Of a DNA stretch of 33,826 nucleotides, positions 23,222-33,826 are shown one piece after another. The notes below the pieces were generated by a model. The model saw only the letters and a program-made list of their open reading frames with translations, was not told where the DNA came from and searched no databases. The position numbers and the translations under genes are program-made. The stretch lies in NCBI GenBank assembly GCA_027604005.1, contig JADGJT010000256.1, positions 1 through 33,826 on the forward strand, given 5' to 3'. The stretch comes from Dinochytrium kinnereticum (taxonomy: Eukaryota > Chytridiomycota > Chytridiomycetes > Chytridiales > Chytridiaceae). Each line of letters starts with the position of its first letter. Within the stretch, counting starts at the first letter, position 1.

Positions 23222-26124
23222 ATGAGTGGCCGAGATAGAAACTGGGAACGAGGCGAACGCGACCGCGACTTTCGAGACAGGGAGAGGGACCGGGACAGAG
23301 ACATGCATAGGGATAGAGAAAGGGGAGAAAGGTTTGGTGATCGAGATAGAGATCGGGGAGGGGACAGGGGCCGTGATTACCCACCCCCCTTCCGCGGGAG
23401 CGACAGAAACAGAGGCTTTGGGGGCGGAGGATTTAGGGATGGTGATAGAGATAGAAGAGATAGAGGGTATGGGGGAGGAAGGCGGGAAAACATGCCGAAC
23501 AGTGAACACAGAGCAAGAGACACCCACCCAGGATTGGATGAGGTTCAGAAGCTAGCCGAGCTCACGAAAAAGCGGTCAGAACAGATATTGAAGGCGGCTG
23601 AGAAGGAAAAAGAACCAGCTATGGATACCCAAGAGAAAAAGACACCCCTTTCCATTCACGAGCTTTTGGCTAAAAAGTCTGAGGAAAAAAAGGCCGCAGA
23701 CAAGGTTCGTGCGGTAAAGGCTAAAGGCATCCTAATGTTGTTAGCCGGTTTTCTTGTCAAAGGAGGAGAGGGCTAAGCTTGCTTTGGAACGTCGAATGAA
23801 GGAGATTGAAGAAAAAAAGGCGAAAGAGGAAGAGGAAAAGAGAATGAGGCAGGAGGAGTTTAAAGCATCCAATGGCCAAAATGGTTTGTCTTATTGATTC
23901 CTTCAGGTTCTTATTAAATCAGGTTACTTTGATGGCCGAGGTGATTATCACGTTCGAGATAGAAATGATTACGGTCGGCGCGATGAAAGAATTGATAGGG
24001 CACCTTCGACATGGAAAAAGGAAGATGAAGCCGGCGGAAGTGAAGATATTGATGGCCTTGCAGACAAAGAGCTTCAAGCGATTAGAGTAAGTTGCAGTAT
24101 TATAACTTGTATGCTTACATCATTAGAATCGATTTATGGGCGGGGAGCGCAAGAAGCGAAAGATTCGCAGGATGAACGAAAAGAAATTTGTATTTGACTG
24201 GGCGGCTGATGAAGACACATCCAAGGATATCAATCCCATCTATGCGACTCGGCAAGAGCCACGACTTTTGGGTGGTCGAGGGACTTTTGCCGGTATTGAT
24301 ATCAAAGTTCAAAAGACAAAGAACAATTTCTACGACCGACTTATCGGCGATCGGAGAACTGAACAGGAGATTGAGCGTGCTAGGTATTGTTTATTTTTTT
24401 GCCTACGGCTCTACTTTTTTCAAGTTTATTGTTGCCATTTGATATTCGTTATGATTGTTTTCATCGTTTCTTCGTTTGTTTATTTCCTTACAAGTTGTCT
24501 GACAGTTTCTACCATCCTTTTCTTATCATTTAGAGAGCTGGACGAAATCGAGAGGCAGAAAGAAAAGAGGACTAATTGGGACGATAGACATTGGTCTGAG
24601 AAGCCACTTGATCAAATGAAGGAGAGAGACTGGCGTATCTTTAAGGAAGACTTTAATATTGCGACGAAAGGAGGTCTCGCGCCGCACCCTCTTCGTACGT
24701 GGGCCGAGTCCAGCATTCCTCCAAAGATTCTTCAGGTCATTTCCGATGTTGGATACAAAGAACCCACGCCCATTCAGAGGCAGGCTATTCCAATTGGGTT
24801 GCAAAATAGAGATATTATTGGTATTGCAGAGACAGGTAATGCCTAGAAACTTTGGGTTTTATCTAACTGATATAGGCTCCGGTAAAACAGCATCATTCGT
24901 TATTCCTATGCTTGTATACATATCAGAGCTTCCTCCTTTTAATGACGAGAACAGACTAAATGGACCTTATGCGCTAATCATGGCACCAACTCGTGAGTTG
25001 GCTCAACAAATTGAGCAAGAAACAGTGAAATTCTGCAAAGGCATGGGCTTTATATGTGTATCGATTGTTGGAGGTCACTCAACCGAAGAACAAACTTTTA
25101 ACATGCGATTCGGAGCTCATATAATTATTGCGACACCCGGACGTTTGAAGGACTTTTTGGATCGTCGTATCATGGTGCTTAGTCAGTGTGCGTACGTCGT
25201 AATGGATGAAGCTGATCGCATGATTGATATGGGTTTCGAAACCGATGTCAACTACATTTTGGACGCTCTTCCAGTTTCGAATGTCAAGCCTGAGGGAGAA
25301 GAAATGGAAGTTGAACAGGACGGCGCCATGATTAGCGGTTCTGGTGAATTGAAGCTCCGTCGTTATAGGCAAACAGTCATGTTTTCAGCTACGATGCCTG
25401 CTGCTGTTGAACGGCTTGCGAAGAAATACTTGCGAAGGCCTATCGTTGTCACGATCGGTACTGCCGGTCAAGTAGTAGGAAGAATTGAACAGAGGGTTGA
25501 GATGATTAGCGATGAGGGTAAAAAGAAGAACAGACTTCTTGAAATTCTCGACAGTGGAGAGTTCCCAGCGCCCATTATCGTTTTTGTCAACCAAAAGCGG
25601 GGATGTGACATTCTTTCGAAGGCTCTTGAGAGGATTGGGGTATGATTTTTACCTTTTGTTCTTCTTTATTCAGCGTTATTGCTTGAGTTTTTGCATGTCT
25701 CACTAGTGTTATAGCATCGTTCGACAACACTTCACGGAGGGAAGTCACAAGAACAGCGAGAAACTGCTCTTGCTGCTCTAAAAACTGGAACGAAAGACAT
25801 TTTAATCGCTACCGACGTCGCTGGGCGTGGTATTGATATCAAAAATGTTTCCCTTGTTTTGAACTATGATATGGCCAAAAACATTGAAGGTTTGTTTCAC
25901 TAAGGCGACTCGTTTCTGATGTGCTTTTAGATTATACCCATCGTATCGGTCGTACTGGTCGTGCTGGCCAGAAGGGTGTTGCCATTACTTTCCTGTCTAG
26001 TGGTGACGTCGACGTGTATTATGACTTGAAACAAGTACTAGTGAAGAGCCCTGGTTCGCGTATTCCTCCGGAGCTTGCTAACCATGAAGCCGCCATGCGT
26101 AAGGGCGGTGCTGCTGTTGTGTAA
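23222..26124 (+). CDS. PRP28: PRP28/DDX23 DEAD-box pre-mRNA splicing helicase
   Basis: ATPase that releases U1 from the 5' splice site so that U6 can pair with it. Eight exons give 825 residues. The first ~100 residues are an Arg/Asp/Glu and Gly-rich repeat region ([10 protein letters not shown] and similar), like the metazoan and plant DDX23 N-terminus and unlike budding yeast. The PRP28-specific segments [10 protein letters not shown] and [12 protein letters not shown] precede the helicase core. Motifs are Q (GYKEPTPIQ), I (AETGSGKT), Ia (PTRELAQQ), II (DEAD in [15 protein letters not shown]), III (SAT), V ([11 protein letters not shown]) and VI ([10 protein letters not shown]). A short insert between II and III ([14 protein letters not shown]) is normal for the family. 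The donor of intron 1 is ambiguous (23705 or 23714). The stop is 13 bp from the next ATG. Confidence 0.95.
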
Positions 26125-26137
26125 CAAGACATTTGTC

Positions 26138-27579
26138 ATGGAGGAGAGAGTTGGTGAAGCTGGAAGAGGCTTCTTTGCTGTTTCCAAAATAAAGGCTGGA
26201 TCTGCGTTATTGGATGAAGATCCTCTGGTTTCAGTTGTTGATGCGAAATGCATTGAGGATCGATGTTCGGTTTGCTTTGCTCGTTCGAAGAGCCGGTGTT
26301 CACAATGCGCCAGAGTGTTTTACTGCGGAATGGGCTGCCAGAGAAAGGACTGGACGCTCCATAAGTCTGAATGCAAGCACCTGAAGCAAGCTGCGAAAGC
26401 TATCCCGACGCTAGTACGACTGGCATTGCGCCTGGCTATTCTGTACTCAACAAGAAAAGATGACGTTTGTTGATGAGTTTATAAACACAATATGTAAATG
26501 CTTTCCAGTACACAAGATTCTTAGGCTTGCTCTCTAACAGGGAGCGTTACACGTCTCAAACTATTGAATCATATGGGCAAATGACAATGTTTCTGGGCTC
26601 GTTATTGAAGGATAATCTAGATATGACTCCTTCCGATATGATTGAAATGTTTTGTAGAGTACACAATCCATTACTATTGAAGTCTAACAGCTAAAGATCA
26701 GTTGTAATTCTATGGCAGTATCCGATGGTGAATTAGTCAATCTTGGTTCGAGTCATTTATTTTCGTTATCTTACTTTTCCCTAAGGGGTTGGGATTTTTC
26801 CAAAGCTCGCTCTTTTCAATCATTCATGTTGGCCTAATTGCGCCATAACTTTTAGAGGTCGTCGAGGATATGTTCGAAGTATTCGCGAGGTTGAAAAAGG
26901 CGAAGAGGTAAGCATTTCCGACCCCGAGAACAAATATTAAGCGGGTTGAAGTTGACAGTCAGTTACATAGAAATTGCAAATAGCTTCGAATTTCGTCAAG
27001 AGGAGCTTTTTAGTCGTTATTTCTTTATCTGCAGGTGCAAGCTTTGTTTGGAGCAACAAAATGCTGTGGTTTCCTGGTCGATAGAGGATGGTAAGAATAT
27101 TTCAGTTTTACTTTAACCTAAAACATCAAGGAGGAGCTGCAGAAAATGAAATAGAAAAACTTCTTAAAAGTGATAGCATGGACTATGAAGCGTTTAGGCT
27201 TCTTCACGTAAAGGCCACGACAACCCTCCCACCATTATCCCCATCCTTGCTTCGCCTCTTACGGTCGTACTTCCACGTCCTGTTACATCATGAGAAGTGG
27301 TCTCTGGCAAAGAAGATAAGCGAGGATATTTACAGCATTATTTCGGCATTGTATCCTCCGGGCCACCCCCAGCTTGGGATCCAGCTGTACGCGACCTCAA
27401 AGCTAGCCTTTCTCTCCGAAGCTTTCCCCAGTGAAGGCACAATCACGAATCTTAAAAAGGCGGTCACTTTTTTGGAGCTTTCGCACGGTGTCGACAACGA
27501 GATGACGCGGGAGGGACGCGAGAAGCTGGTTGAGGTTCTACAATTCATGGCACAGCAAGGGATGTCGCACACGATGTGA
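26138..27579 (+). CDS. SMYD-like SET and MYND domain protein
   Basis: Probable protein lysine methyltransferase of the SMYD group. Six exons (26138-26464, 26509-26658, 26691-26745, 26786-26907, 26952-27090, 27131-27579) give 413 residues. The split SET domain starts GEAGRGFFAVSKIKAGSALL, is interrupted by a MYND zinc finger (CSVCFARSKSRCSQCARVFYCG to HKSECKHL), and resumes with the cofactor core GVGIFPKLALFNHSCWPNC and LTVSYIEIANSFEFRQEEL, then the post-SET CRCKLC. The C-terminal ~140 residues are helical, as in SMYD proteins. The SET core residues NHSC and the following Tyr are intact. The same frame is open upstream to an ATG at 26084 inside PRP28, so the true start could overlap PRP28. Introns are 32-44 nt. 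Confidence 0.88.
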
Positions 27580-27619
27580 TTTCTTTTTTTTCGTCCAGGA
27601 CTGAGGACATTTTTGCAGC

Positions 27620-29994
27620 ATGGTTGAGACGAACGACACCTCAACACCTACTCCTGCCCCTGCACAGAACAGAAGGAGGGGTCGGAATAATGCAGGATCC
27701 TCAGAAGTTCGCGGTCCGTCTTCGGCTCTCTCAAGGTTCATCGTCGTTCATTATGTCTGTTTGTGAGGCTTGCGACTGATCTTTCCTTGCAACAAAACCT
27801 TGACTGCCCGTTCGCATCGAATCTCCAATAAATATTTTCAGTTTTCTAAGAGAGAGAGGCATCAGAGCACCGAGATATCATCCCTACTCGGGCCGTGTGA
27901 TAACTGAAGAAACTCAGACTCAAGAGCAGGAACAAGGGTCGACCGAAACTGCTAATGTCGTGGCGCAGCCAACCACGTCGACTGCAAATGAGACTGATGA
28001 TGCTGTGGAAGGGTCTATTGAAGTAACAAGGCCAATGAGCTCAAGATCTACGGTCAGCAAGGGGAAGAGAGCAGCACCTACCGACGAGGACGAAACTCCA
28101 TCGAAAAAGAAACCCGCTCAAAAGAAGAAACCTGACACCACAAAAAAAGAGTCAGCAAAGGGAAAGGGCAAGGGAAAAGCCGCCGCCAAGAAGGGGAAGG
28201 GAAAAAAAGATGGATCCGATAGCGAGGATTCAGATGCAAATGAAAACGGTCTGGCTGGGTTCTTCTCGAACGACAAGATCGCACCAAGGTCTGCTTTTTC
28301 GAAACGCAAGCAGAAGGCGGACATCAGTGATCCAAAGATCTTTTCGGCGGACCCAAATCACAGCTCTGTACGTTTTTGCAATAGGTGCCTTCGAAGGTTC
28401 ATCCCGGAGGAGGATTCTGTCATGTGCATTGCCTGCTTGAATATACCTGCAGATGGGAAAAAAGGCAGGAACACGGTTTCTATCAAGCGTCGGAAGGCCC
28501 GAGTACAGGGTGATGCCGAGACCAGTCTCTCGGTTATATCTTTGCGCGATATCTGCATTAAGGTAGGTTGCTATAGTAGCTTTTAATTTAACTCTAGTAG
28601 GCATTAGCAGAGAATATTGAATGCGTTGAAGATGTAGGCTAATTTGAACACAAATAAGCCATAAAGAATTCCCCGCTAACTAGTTGCTTTTCCTTAACAG
28701 TTTGGAGATATTCCATATAGTGTCAAGCGACGTAGGGTTTAGTATGCTTATTAAGTTAAACTGTCTAGGTATTTCAATGATATTAAGTAAGCGGAGACAA
28801 GTGGATAAGAATACTTTCCGCCTTTTCATCGGTCCCAAGGAAGAAAAGATTGAACTTTTTGATTGCGCGCGTTAGTTACCAAAATTTATTAGGTTTTCTA
28901 ACTTTGTCCACTAGGTCTAACTGAAGCCAATCTCAAAGAGCTCGCCATAATGAGCTTCAACCTTAATGTATTGAATCTTTCTGATTGCGGGCAAATGACT
29001 GGTAATCTTGACACATTTATTACCAGCGTAACGTGCCCCAGACACGGTTCTTGATGCTCTGGCTTCATCTTGCAGCAATCTGACGAGCCTGACATTAAAA
29101 GGCCCATTCCTGGTAACAGACGCAGCGTGGACGAATTTGTTTTCAACTTTAGGTGGTATGCTTCAGGAGCTATGCCTGGAAAATGCAGCAAAGCTCAGTA
29201 AATCTGCCATTGAAACTATGGCGGACCAATGCAGCAATCTTAACGAGCTGTCTCTAACCCAGTGCGAGTCGATCATGGATGATGGATTAAAATCGTTGAG
29301 ATCTCTGTCGGCGCTAAGCACCTTGGTTCTTGACAGCCTTGGTGATATAAAAGATGATTCCGTGATTGAAGTTTTGAAAGGTGTTGGTGCTGGCTTGAAA
29401 ACTCTAGGACTTAATGGGTAATAGATATATTTTTTACAGTTTTGTTTTTTTGAGGATGTGTTGTCTTTCTACAACCCCTGTTAACGATGCCTTAGCTTTG
29501 AGAATATGGAAGACCGTGTCTTGATCGACGGTGTTGCGTCATACTGCCGGAATCTTGAAAAGCTTATGCTTCGTGGGAACGAGTGCCTTACCGATGAAGG
29601 GATGGTGAGCTTCTTCAACTCGCTACAAACGAAGAGCAGTCTTCGCCATCTTGATCTTAGTCGTATCGTCAATTTGAAAGACGGAAGTCTAACAACGATT
29701 GTGTCCCTCTATGGGTCTACGATTGAGGAACTCTATATCAATGGTCTAGACTACCTAACTGAGTACTCGTTAAAGGCGGCGTTTGACGGTGGTTTAGCGA
29801 AGCTTCGTGATATCGACATATCTTGGGTACGGAGCGTCGATGAGGATATGCTACACCTTCTCTTTTCCAAATCGCCTTACATTTCGACCGTTAGGCTATT
29901 TGGCTGCTATAGGCTCACCAAATTTCTTTTGATGAGGACGCACACCAATGCTGTTGGAGATGTCATCAAATTGCTTGGAAATGAGTATGATTAA
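27620..29994 (+). CDS. RAD7: RAD7-like global-genome nucleotide excision repair LRR protein
   Basis: RAD7 forms, with RAD16, the complex that recognises lesions in non-transcribed chromatin and links to an Elongin-Cullin ubiquitin ligase. Eight exons give 654 residues. The N-terminus carries the RAD7 signature EVRGPSSALSFLRERGI, which requires removal of a 106-nt first intron. A long Lys-rich, probably disordered region follows (KGKGKGKAAAKKGKGKK). Then comes a four-Cys zinc-binding element (CNRCLRRF ... CIAC) and FGDIPYSVKRRISMILSKRR, and leucine-rich repeats of the cysteine-containing type (LNVLNLSDCGQMT, LNELSLTQCESIMDDGL, LRHLDLSRIVNLKDGSL). It follows the SMYD-like gene by 40 bp in the same direction. 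Exons 3 and 4 are 33 and 31 nt. Confidence 0.9.
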
Positions 29995-30073
29995 ATTAAA
30001 GCATCATGGCGCTCTCTGCTGTCCTGTATTGACTCAAAAGCAGTCTGCATATTTTCTTGTAATAATATACCGA

Positions 30074-31650
30074 CTACAAATGGCCTTTGGTCGCGTGAAT
30101 CGAGATCCACCCGTCTTTACCGTCCATTGTTTTGACCATTCCGACGCAGTTCTCCTCCACCAATTTTTGAAGATGCTGCCGAACACTACAACATATTCAA
30201 TCGCATCAACAAACAGCTTCACTTACCCATGCTCCGCGTAAGGCCACACCGCCTCTGGGTACCCCTTATAAACAACTTTTACGATATCCAAACTCGTGAC
30301 AGGTTTCTGACTCGCCGACAAGGAGTTGACGGCATCTAGAATCTGGGCCTCTCTGTCCTGACGATGCTGTATGTATTTTTGTATGACCGCGGGTCCTTCC
30401 TTTAGAACGGGCCCATGAGCAGGGTAAATTTGTGATGTTGATGGGAAGGTATCGAGAGTTCTTTGAAGGGATCGCATGTACTCTCCCAAGCTTTCAAAGA
30501 CGGTCGTTCCTGTCGAATAACGAGAATAAAAAAAAGTTTAAACAACGTACGATCGAAAATGAAATGATCGAAGTACTCACCCTGTCCTAGCACCGAATCC
30601 CCGGAAAACAGCACATTCTCCTCCTCCAAAAACAAAACAACATGATCATCACAATGTCCAGGTGTGTACAAGGTTCTTAACGTCGCGCCTTGAGTTGAAA
30701 AAACATGGTTGTCGGGGATATCTTTGAATTTAAATTCACAGCTTTCGTCATCACGTGGTGTCATTTTTTTCCAGAGATTGACGAGGGCTGGGTCGCGGGA
30801 TTGCAGGGAGAGGACTTGGGGGATTCCATTTATGTGATCTTTTTGTGGTGGTAGAGGTTAGCTTCTGTGGTTACTGATATTCTTCCTTTTTGTAAAGTGA
30901 ACTTTAGGGTGCTTTCTTTGAAGGGGAAAGAAAGGGGGCTGTTACCGTGATGTCGATGTGTGAGAATAATGTCAGTGATGGTTACGTTCAAGGATTGGAG
31001 TATAGGTTTCAAATAGTCTCCGTATTTTGGTACGCCTTCCCCAGCGTCTATTTCCGGTATGAATATGAGAATGCATGCAGGTTAAAAAAAGGAGAGAGAA
31101 GAGGCATTCATACAAACCTATGAGAATTCGTTCGGGCCCTGTTCCCACGAGATAAGTGTTCGTCCTGGTTTTTGTTTTTGTTTTGTTTGCTTTAGAAAAA
31201 CATGGAGGGTGGCGAACATGAAATACAAAATATGGTAATGGGTAATCGTAAACAATGAATGATGTTGTTGGTGTCGTTGGATCCAATGTATGGACATACC
31301 CTTGCAATGTCATCTTCCCAGGATTCTGACCCCGAATAACTACAATAGAAGAGAAACAGTCAATCGAAACATACAATTAAAAGGGTCATTCGTCCCCCCC
31401 CCCCATCATCCTTTCCCCACCCCCCATATATATATATATACATAAAATGCATCCTCCACACTCAATCGCTTTCCCCGCCCCCCCAAAAAAAAAACCGCGA
31501 AAAAACCCAACGAAAAAAAGAGAGGATCCTCTTACCGATAACCCTCTCCGAAAGCGTCTCAAAAGGCGCAAGCTCAACCAACTCCTCCATCGTCTTGTAG
31601 AATCCCAACCGTCGGATGACCTCTGTCACAAATTTTCGAACAATGAACAT
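30074..31650 (-). CDS. LACTB2: LACTB2-like metallo-beta-lactamase fold endoribonuclease
   Basis: Zinc hydrolase; the human homologue is a mitochondrial single-strand endoribonuclease. Seven exons (31650-31536, 31339-31300, 31164-31118, 31047-30946, 30838-30581, 30509-30227, 30185-30074) give 318 residues. Signatures are [20 protein letters not shown], the metal motif THRHHDHINGIP (HxHxDH), [36 protein letters not shown] and IYPAHGPVL, then the C-terminal helical domain to the stop at 30074. The N-terminus extends about 30 residues beyond human; Met21 (31590) is an alternative start. Intron 1 is 196 nt and contains C, TA and A runs, and intron 2 is 135 nt, both far longer than average here. 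Confidence 0.93.
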
Positions 31651-32540
31651 GATCTTGGCTTTTTTTCGTTGATTTTGACAAGCTGGCCTTTCACCACTTG
31701 CTTGGGATTCTTGGTGCTGTCACATGACGGGTGTGTCTCGGTGATGTTCTTGACCACATCTCGTTGAAGAATGAAATTACACTGTCATCAACAACAGGTA
31801 ACAAATCCCACGCGATCGGCATCAACTTGCCTCTTCTTCTTTGTTGTTGCATCCCTTTTGAGGGTAGGTCCGTTACATCCAACGACGAGCCTCTAAGAAG
31901 GAATAAAAATGGTGTTGAACGAATGGTGAAACACCCGTCACTGCCTGGGTGGTCCGAGCACTGTCTTTATCCTTATTCTAAACCGATCACCCTTCTTACG
32001 AAATGAACGCGATGCGTCGACTCTTTAAGTCCCTCCTTCGCTTCCTCAAGTCTTCAGAACCAATTCATCTTCGCTTTCAAGGCATTTAAGTCAAGACACG
32101 TCACTGCCAAGTGATCCACGTGGAACCATCAGAGTCCGCAAAGGGTCACAAGTCGAGACGTTCAGAGTGTTTATTGCGAATAAAGAGTGCTGGGTTCTCA
32201 ATAGATGTGCAGGCAGCTGCGTTGCTATTGTAGGTACAGGAAAAGGCCATGTACTCACAACTCTGTTGCTACCGGCTGCTCAGGCGAGCACACCGTCACT
32301 GCGGAGGTGCGTGCCATCAAACTGTTGGTGAAAGGTGCCTCCGAGGCTGTGTACCCTTTTTACTTCGGGAATCCGTCATGAAACCAATGCAGATACTAAT
32401 GAGATGCCCCCATAGGATTCCCCTCCCAAACACCCTGTCCCAAGCCTCATCCATACCAAGAAGGAAGGCGCGAGGGCCATGTTCCCACCCAGATAAAGGC
32501 CACGCGTCATTTCCAACAATCCTGTCATCCCCCATCTTGT
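31651..32540. other. Right-hand region without a recognisable gene
   Basis: About 890 bp upstream of the LACTB2-like gene contain only short frames on both strands. None shows a motif I recognise. One short plus-strand frame near 32003 starts with an amphipathic, Arg-rich stretch (MNAMRRLFKSLLRFLKSSEP), which could be chance or the first exon of a mitochondrial protein. A minus-strand frame at 32317-32535 encodes a Gly- and Trp-rich peptide that I cannot assign. Confidence 0.4.
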
Positions 32541-33826
32541 TCTAAAGTAAGGACAAAACACCCTTCTCCATTTCAAAAGAAAAGAAAGAAGAAAGGAAAG
32601 AAGAAAAAAAAGGATTGATGCAGTCACGTTTTTTTTTTTTTATTGACCTCTCTTTCATTTAACCTTCTCATCTCGAACCTTGAGGTAAGAGAAAACCCAT
32701 GTTCACAGGAGACAGACCTCACCGTTTCATAGTTGTTTCAGAACCATCGCGTGAGCTTCATCCAGTGATATCGTTGAAACGACCAAGAAGTTGTTGATGG
32801 TATATTTTGACACCTTAACGCGTCCAATCCAATGAAGAATGCAATAAAGGGCAAACACCAAACAACGGGCATCAAGAAACATAAAAACAACAAAAACAAC
32901 CAAAAAAAAAAAGCGTTTCTATAAATAAATAAAACCAAAAAAAAACAACAAACGAACAAAACAAAAACCTGACCCCAAAAACCAAGCAGAAAAAATAAAA
33001 AATAAAAACAAACAAAACAAAACAACACAAACAAGCAACAAAAAAAACAAAAACAAAAACAAGCTCACCCTTTTTTTCCAAACCAACCAAAACCCTCGCT
33101 CGTGCTCGAGTCCAAGCACCCCAGACAAAGAAGATAAAAAAAAATTTTTTTTTTAGGTGACGGGGACAGGGAGAAGATTAATAAGTTTTTAGTGAAAAAA
33201 AAAAAAAAAAAACAGAGATGAGAGGCGGGGGAAAACCATGACTTTTATTTTTTTCTTTGTTTTTTCTTTGTTTTTTTCTAATAACCTCGTCTTTTTTTTT
33301 TTTTTTTTTTTATCATTTATTTTTTTTTGGAAACCACGTCCCCTTCATTTCTGGTGTTTTCTTATTTTTGGTTTGGTTTTGTTTTCTCTCTTTTCTTCTT
33401 CTTGACGACATTTCATAAAAAAATAATAATAATGTTTTCAAGGTTTAATTATTGTCCTGCCCGTCCTATTGGAACAATAATAATAATACACAGAAGAAAA
33501 GTCCATCAATCAATCCATCCATTCAAAAAAAAAAAAACAAAAACAAAATAAAAAACAAACTTCAAAACCACATCCTATTTATTACTATTTATCACTCGTC
33601 TTTTAAAAACAAGTCCAACCCAAACTACATATAAAAAAAACAAAACAAAAGAAATAAGGTAACCCAACAACACACACACACGCACACACACACAAAAAAA
33701 AAAAAAAAAAAACCCCCACAACAAACAAACAAAAAAAACCAAAACACCCCACCCCCCCCCCCCCCCAGGGGGGAAAAAAAAAAAGGCACAAAAAAAAATG
33801 ACCCCAACAGAAAAAAAGCCCCAAAA
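32541..33826. repeat. Low-complexity A/C-rich and T-rich terminal region
   Basis: Nearly 1.3 kb is dominated by strand-asymmetric simple sequence. It has an A/C-rich block at about 32880-33065, T-rich runs at about 33241-33330 and A/C-rich sequence from about 33520 to the end. There are poly(A) runs of 16-18, a (CA)n microsatellite near 33669-33692 and a C16-like run near 33750-33766 followed by G6. Open frames here are compositional artefacts. It may be subtelomeric or assembly-edge sequence; no telomere repeat is visible. Confidence 0.8.

Noticed and set aside
23120..23527. Minus-strand Ser/Pro/Val-rich frame
   Set aside because: Antisense of the Arg/Asp-rich PRP28 N-terminus, with no family motif of its own.
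32738..33128. Minus-strand hydrophobic Phe/Val/Leu-rich frames that look like membrane proteins
   Set aside because: The hydrophobic composition is produced by AAAAC-type repeats read in antisense; the three overlapping frames look alike for the same reason.
33603..33824. Minus-strand Phe/Cys/Gly-rich frames at the right edge
   Set aside because: Encoded entirely by A/C-rich simple sequence, homopolymers and a CA microsatellite; not a gene.

Overview
This is a compact, intron-rich eukaryotic nuclear window. Almost every gene is interrupted by very short GT-AG introns, mostly 31-60 nt, often with a CTAAC/CTAAT-like branch point close to the acceptor. I rebuilt the genes by joining exons so that conserved family motifs read through. 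For all spliced genes except PGM and GFA1 the summed exon lengths are an exact multiple of three. The gene set points to a fungus or near relative that keeps 'animal-like' genes. L-lysine-forming saccharopine dehydrogenase (the alpha-aminoadipate route), a PHP-type histidinol phosphatase and anthranilate phosphoribosyltransferase are fungal biosynthetic enzymes. LACTB2-like nuclease, a SMYD-type protein, a UBXN7-like adaptor and an Arg/Asp-rich PRP28 suggest an early-diverging lineage (chytrid, zoopagomycete, aphelid or rozellid grade). I cannot name the species.

Layout. 1-1197: mostly unassigned, with one possible small basic protein. 1198-6801: POP2/CAF1 deadenylase and LSM6 (minus), UBXN7-like Cdc48 adaptor (plus), RAD1 checkpoint clamp subunit and ANP32-like acidic LRR protein (minus). 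6908-7041: a decayed copy of the ANP32 tail. 7047-9984: ECO1 cohesin acetyltransferase and an intronless mitochondrial-type aspartyl-tRNA synthetase (minus). 10039-18776: TRP4, phosphoglucomutase, LYS1 and GFA1 (plus). 19023-21895: PNG1 fused to an L-type lectin domain, and a UBE2G1-type E2 (minus). 21928-22104: a small membrane-protein candidate (plus). 22180-23181: HIS2 (minus). 23222-29994: PRP28, a SMYD-like SET/MYND protein and RAD7 (plus). 30074-31650: LACTB2-like metallo-beta-lactamase (minus). The last ~2 kb has no recognisable gene and ends in A/C- and T-rich low-complexity sequence.

Biology. Three themes recur: mRNA decay and splicing (POP2, LSM6, PRP28, LACTB2), genome maintenance (RAD1, ECO1, RAD7) and ubiquitin/Cdc48 protein quality control (UBXN7-like, UBE2G1-type E2, PNG1). 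PGM and GFA1 both feed UDP-sugar and cell-wall metabolism.

The most unusual points are: (i) same-strand gene pairs separated by only 5, 13 and 17 bp, which look operon-like; (ii) a peptide:N-glycanase whose core is followed by a lectin domain; (iii) internal exons as small as 8 and 10 nt; (iv) a partial ANP32 duplication directly abutting the ECO1 stop codon.
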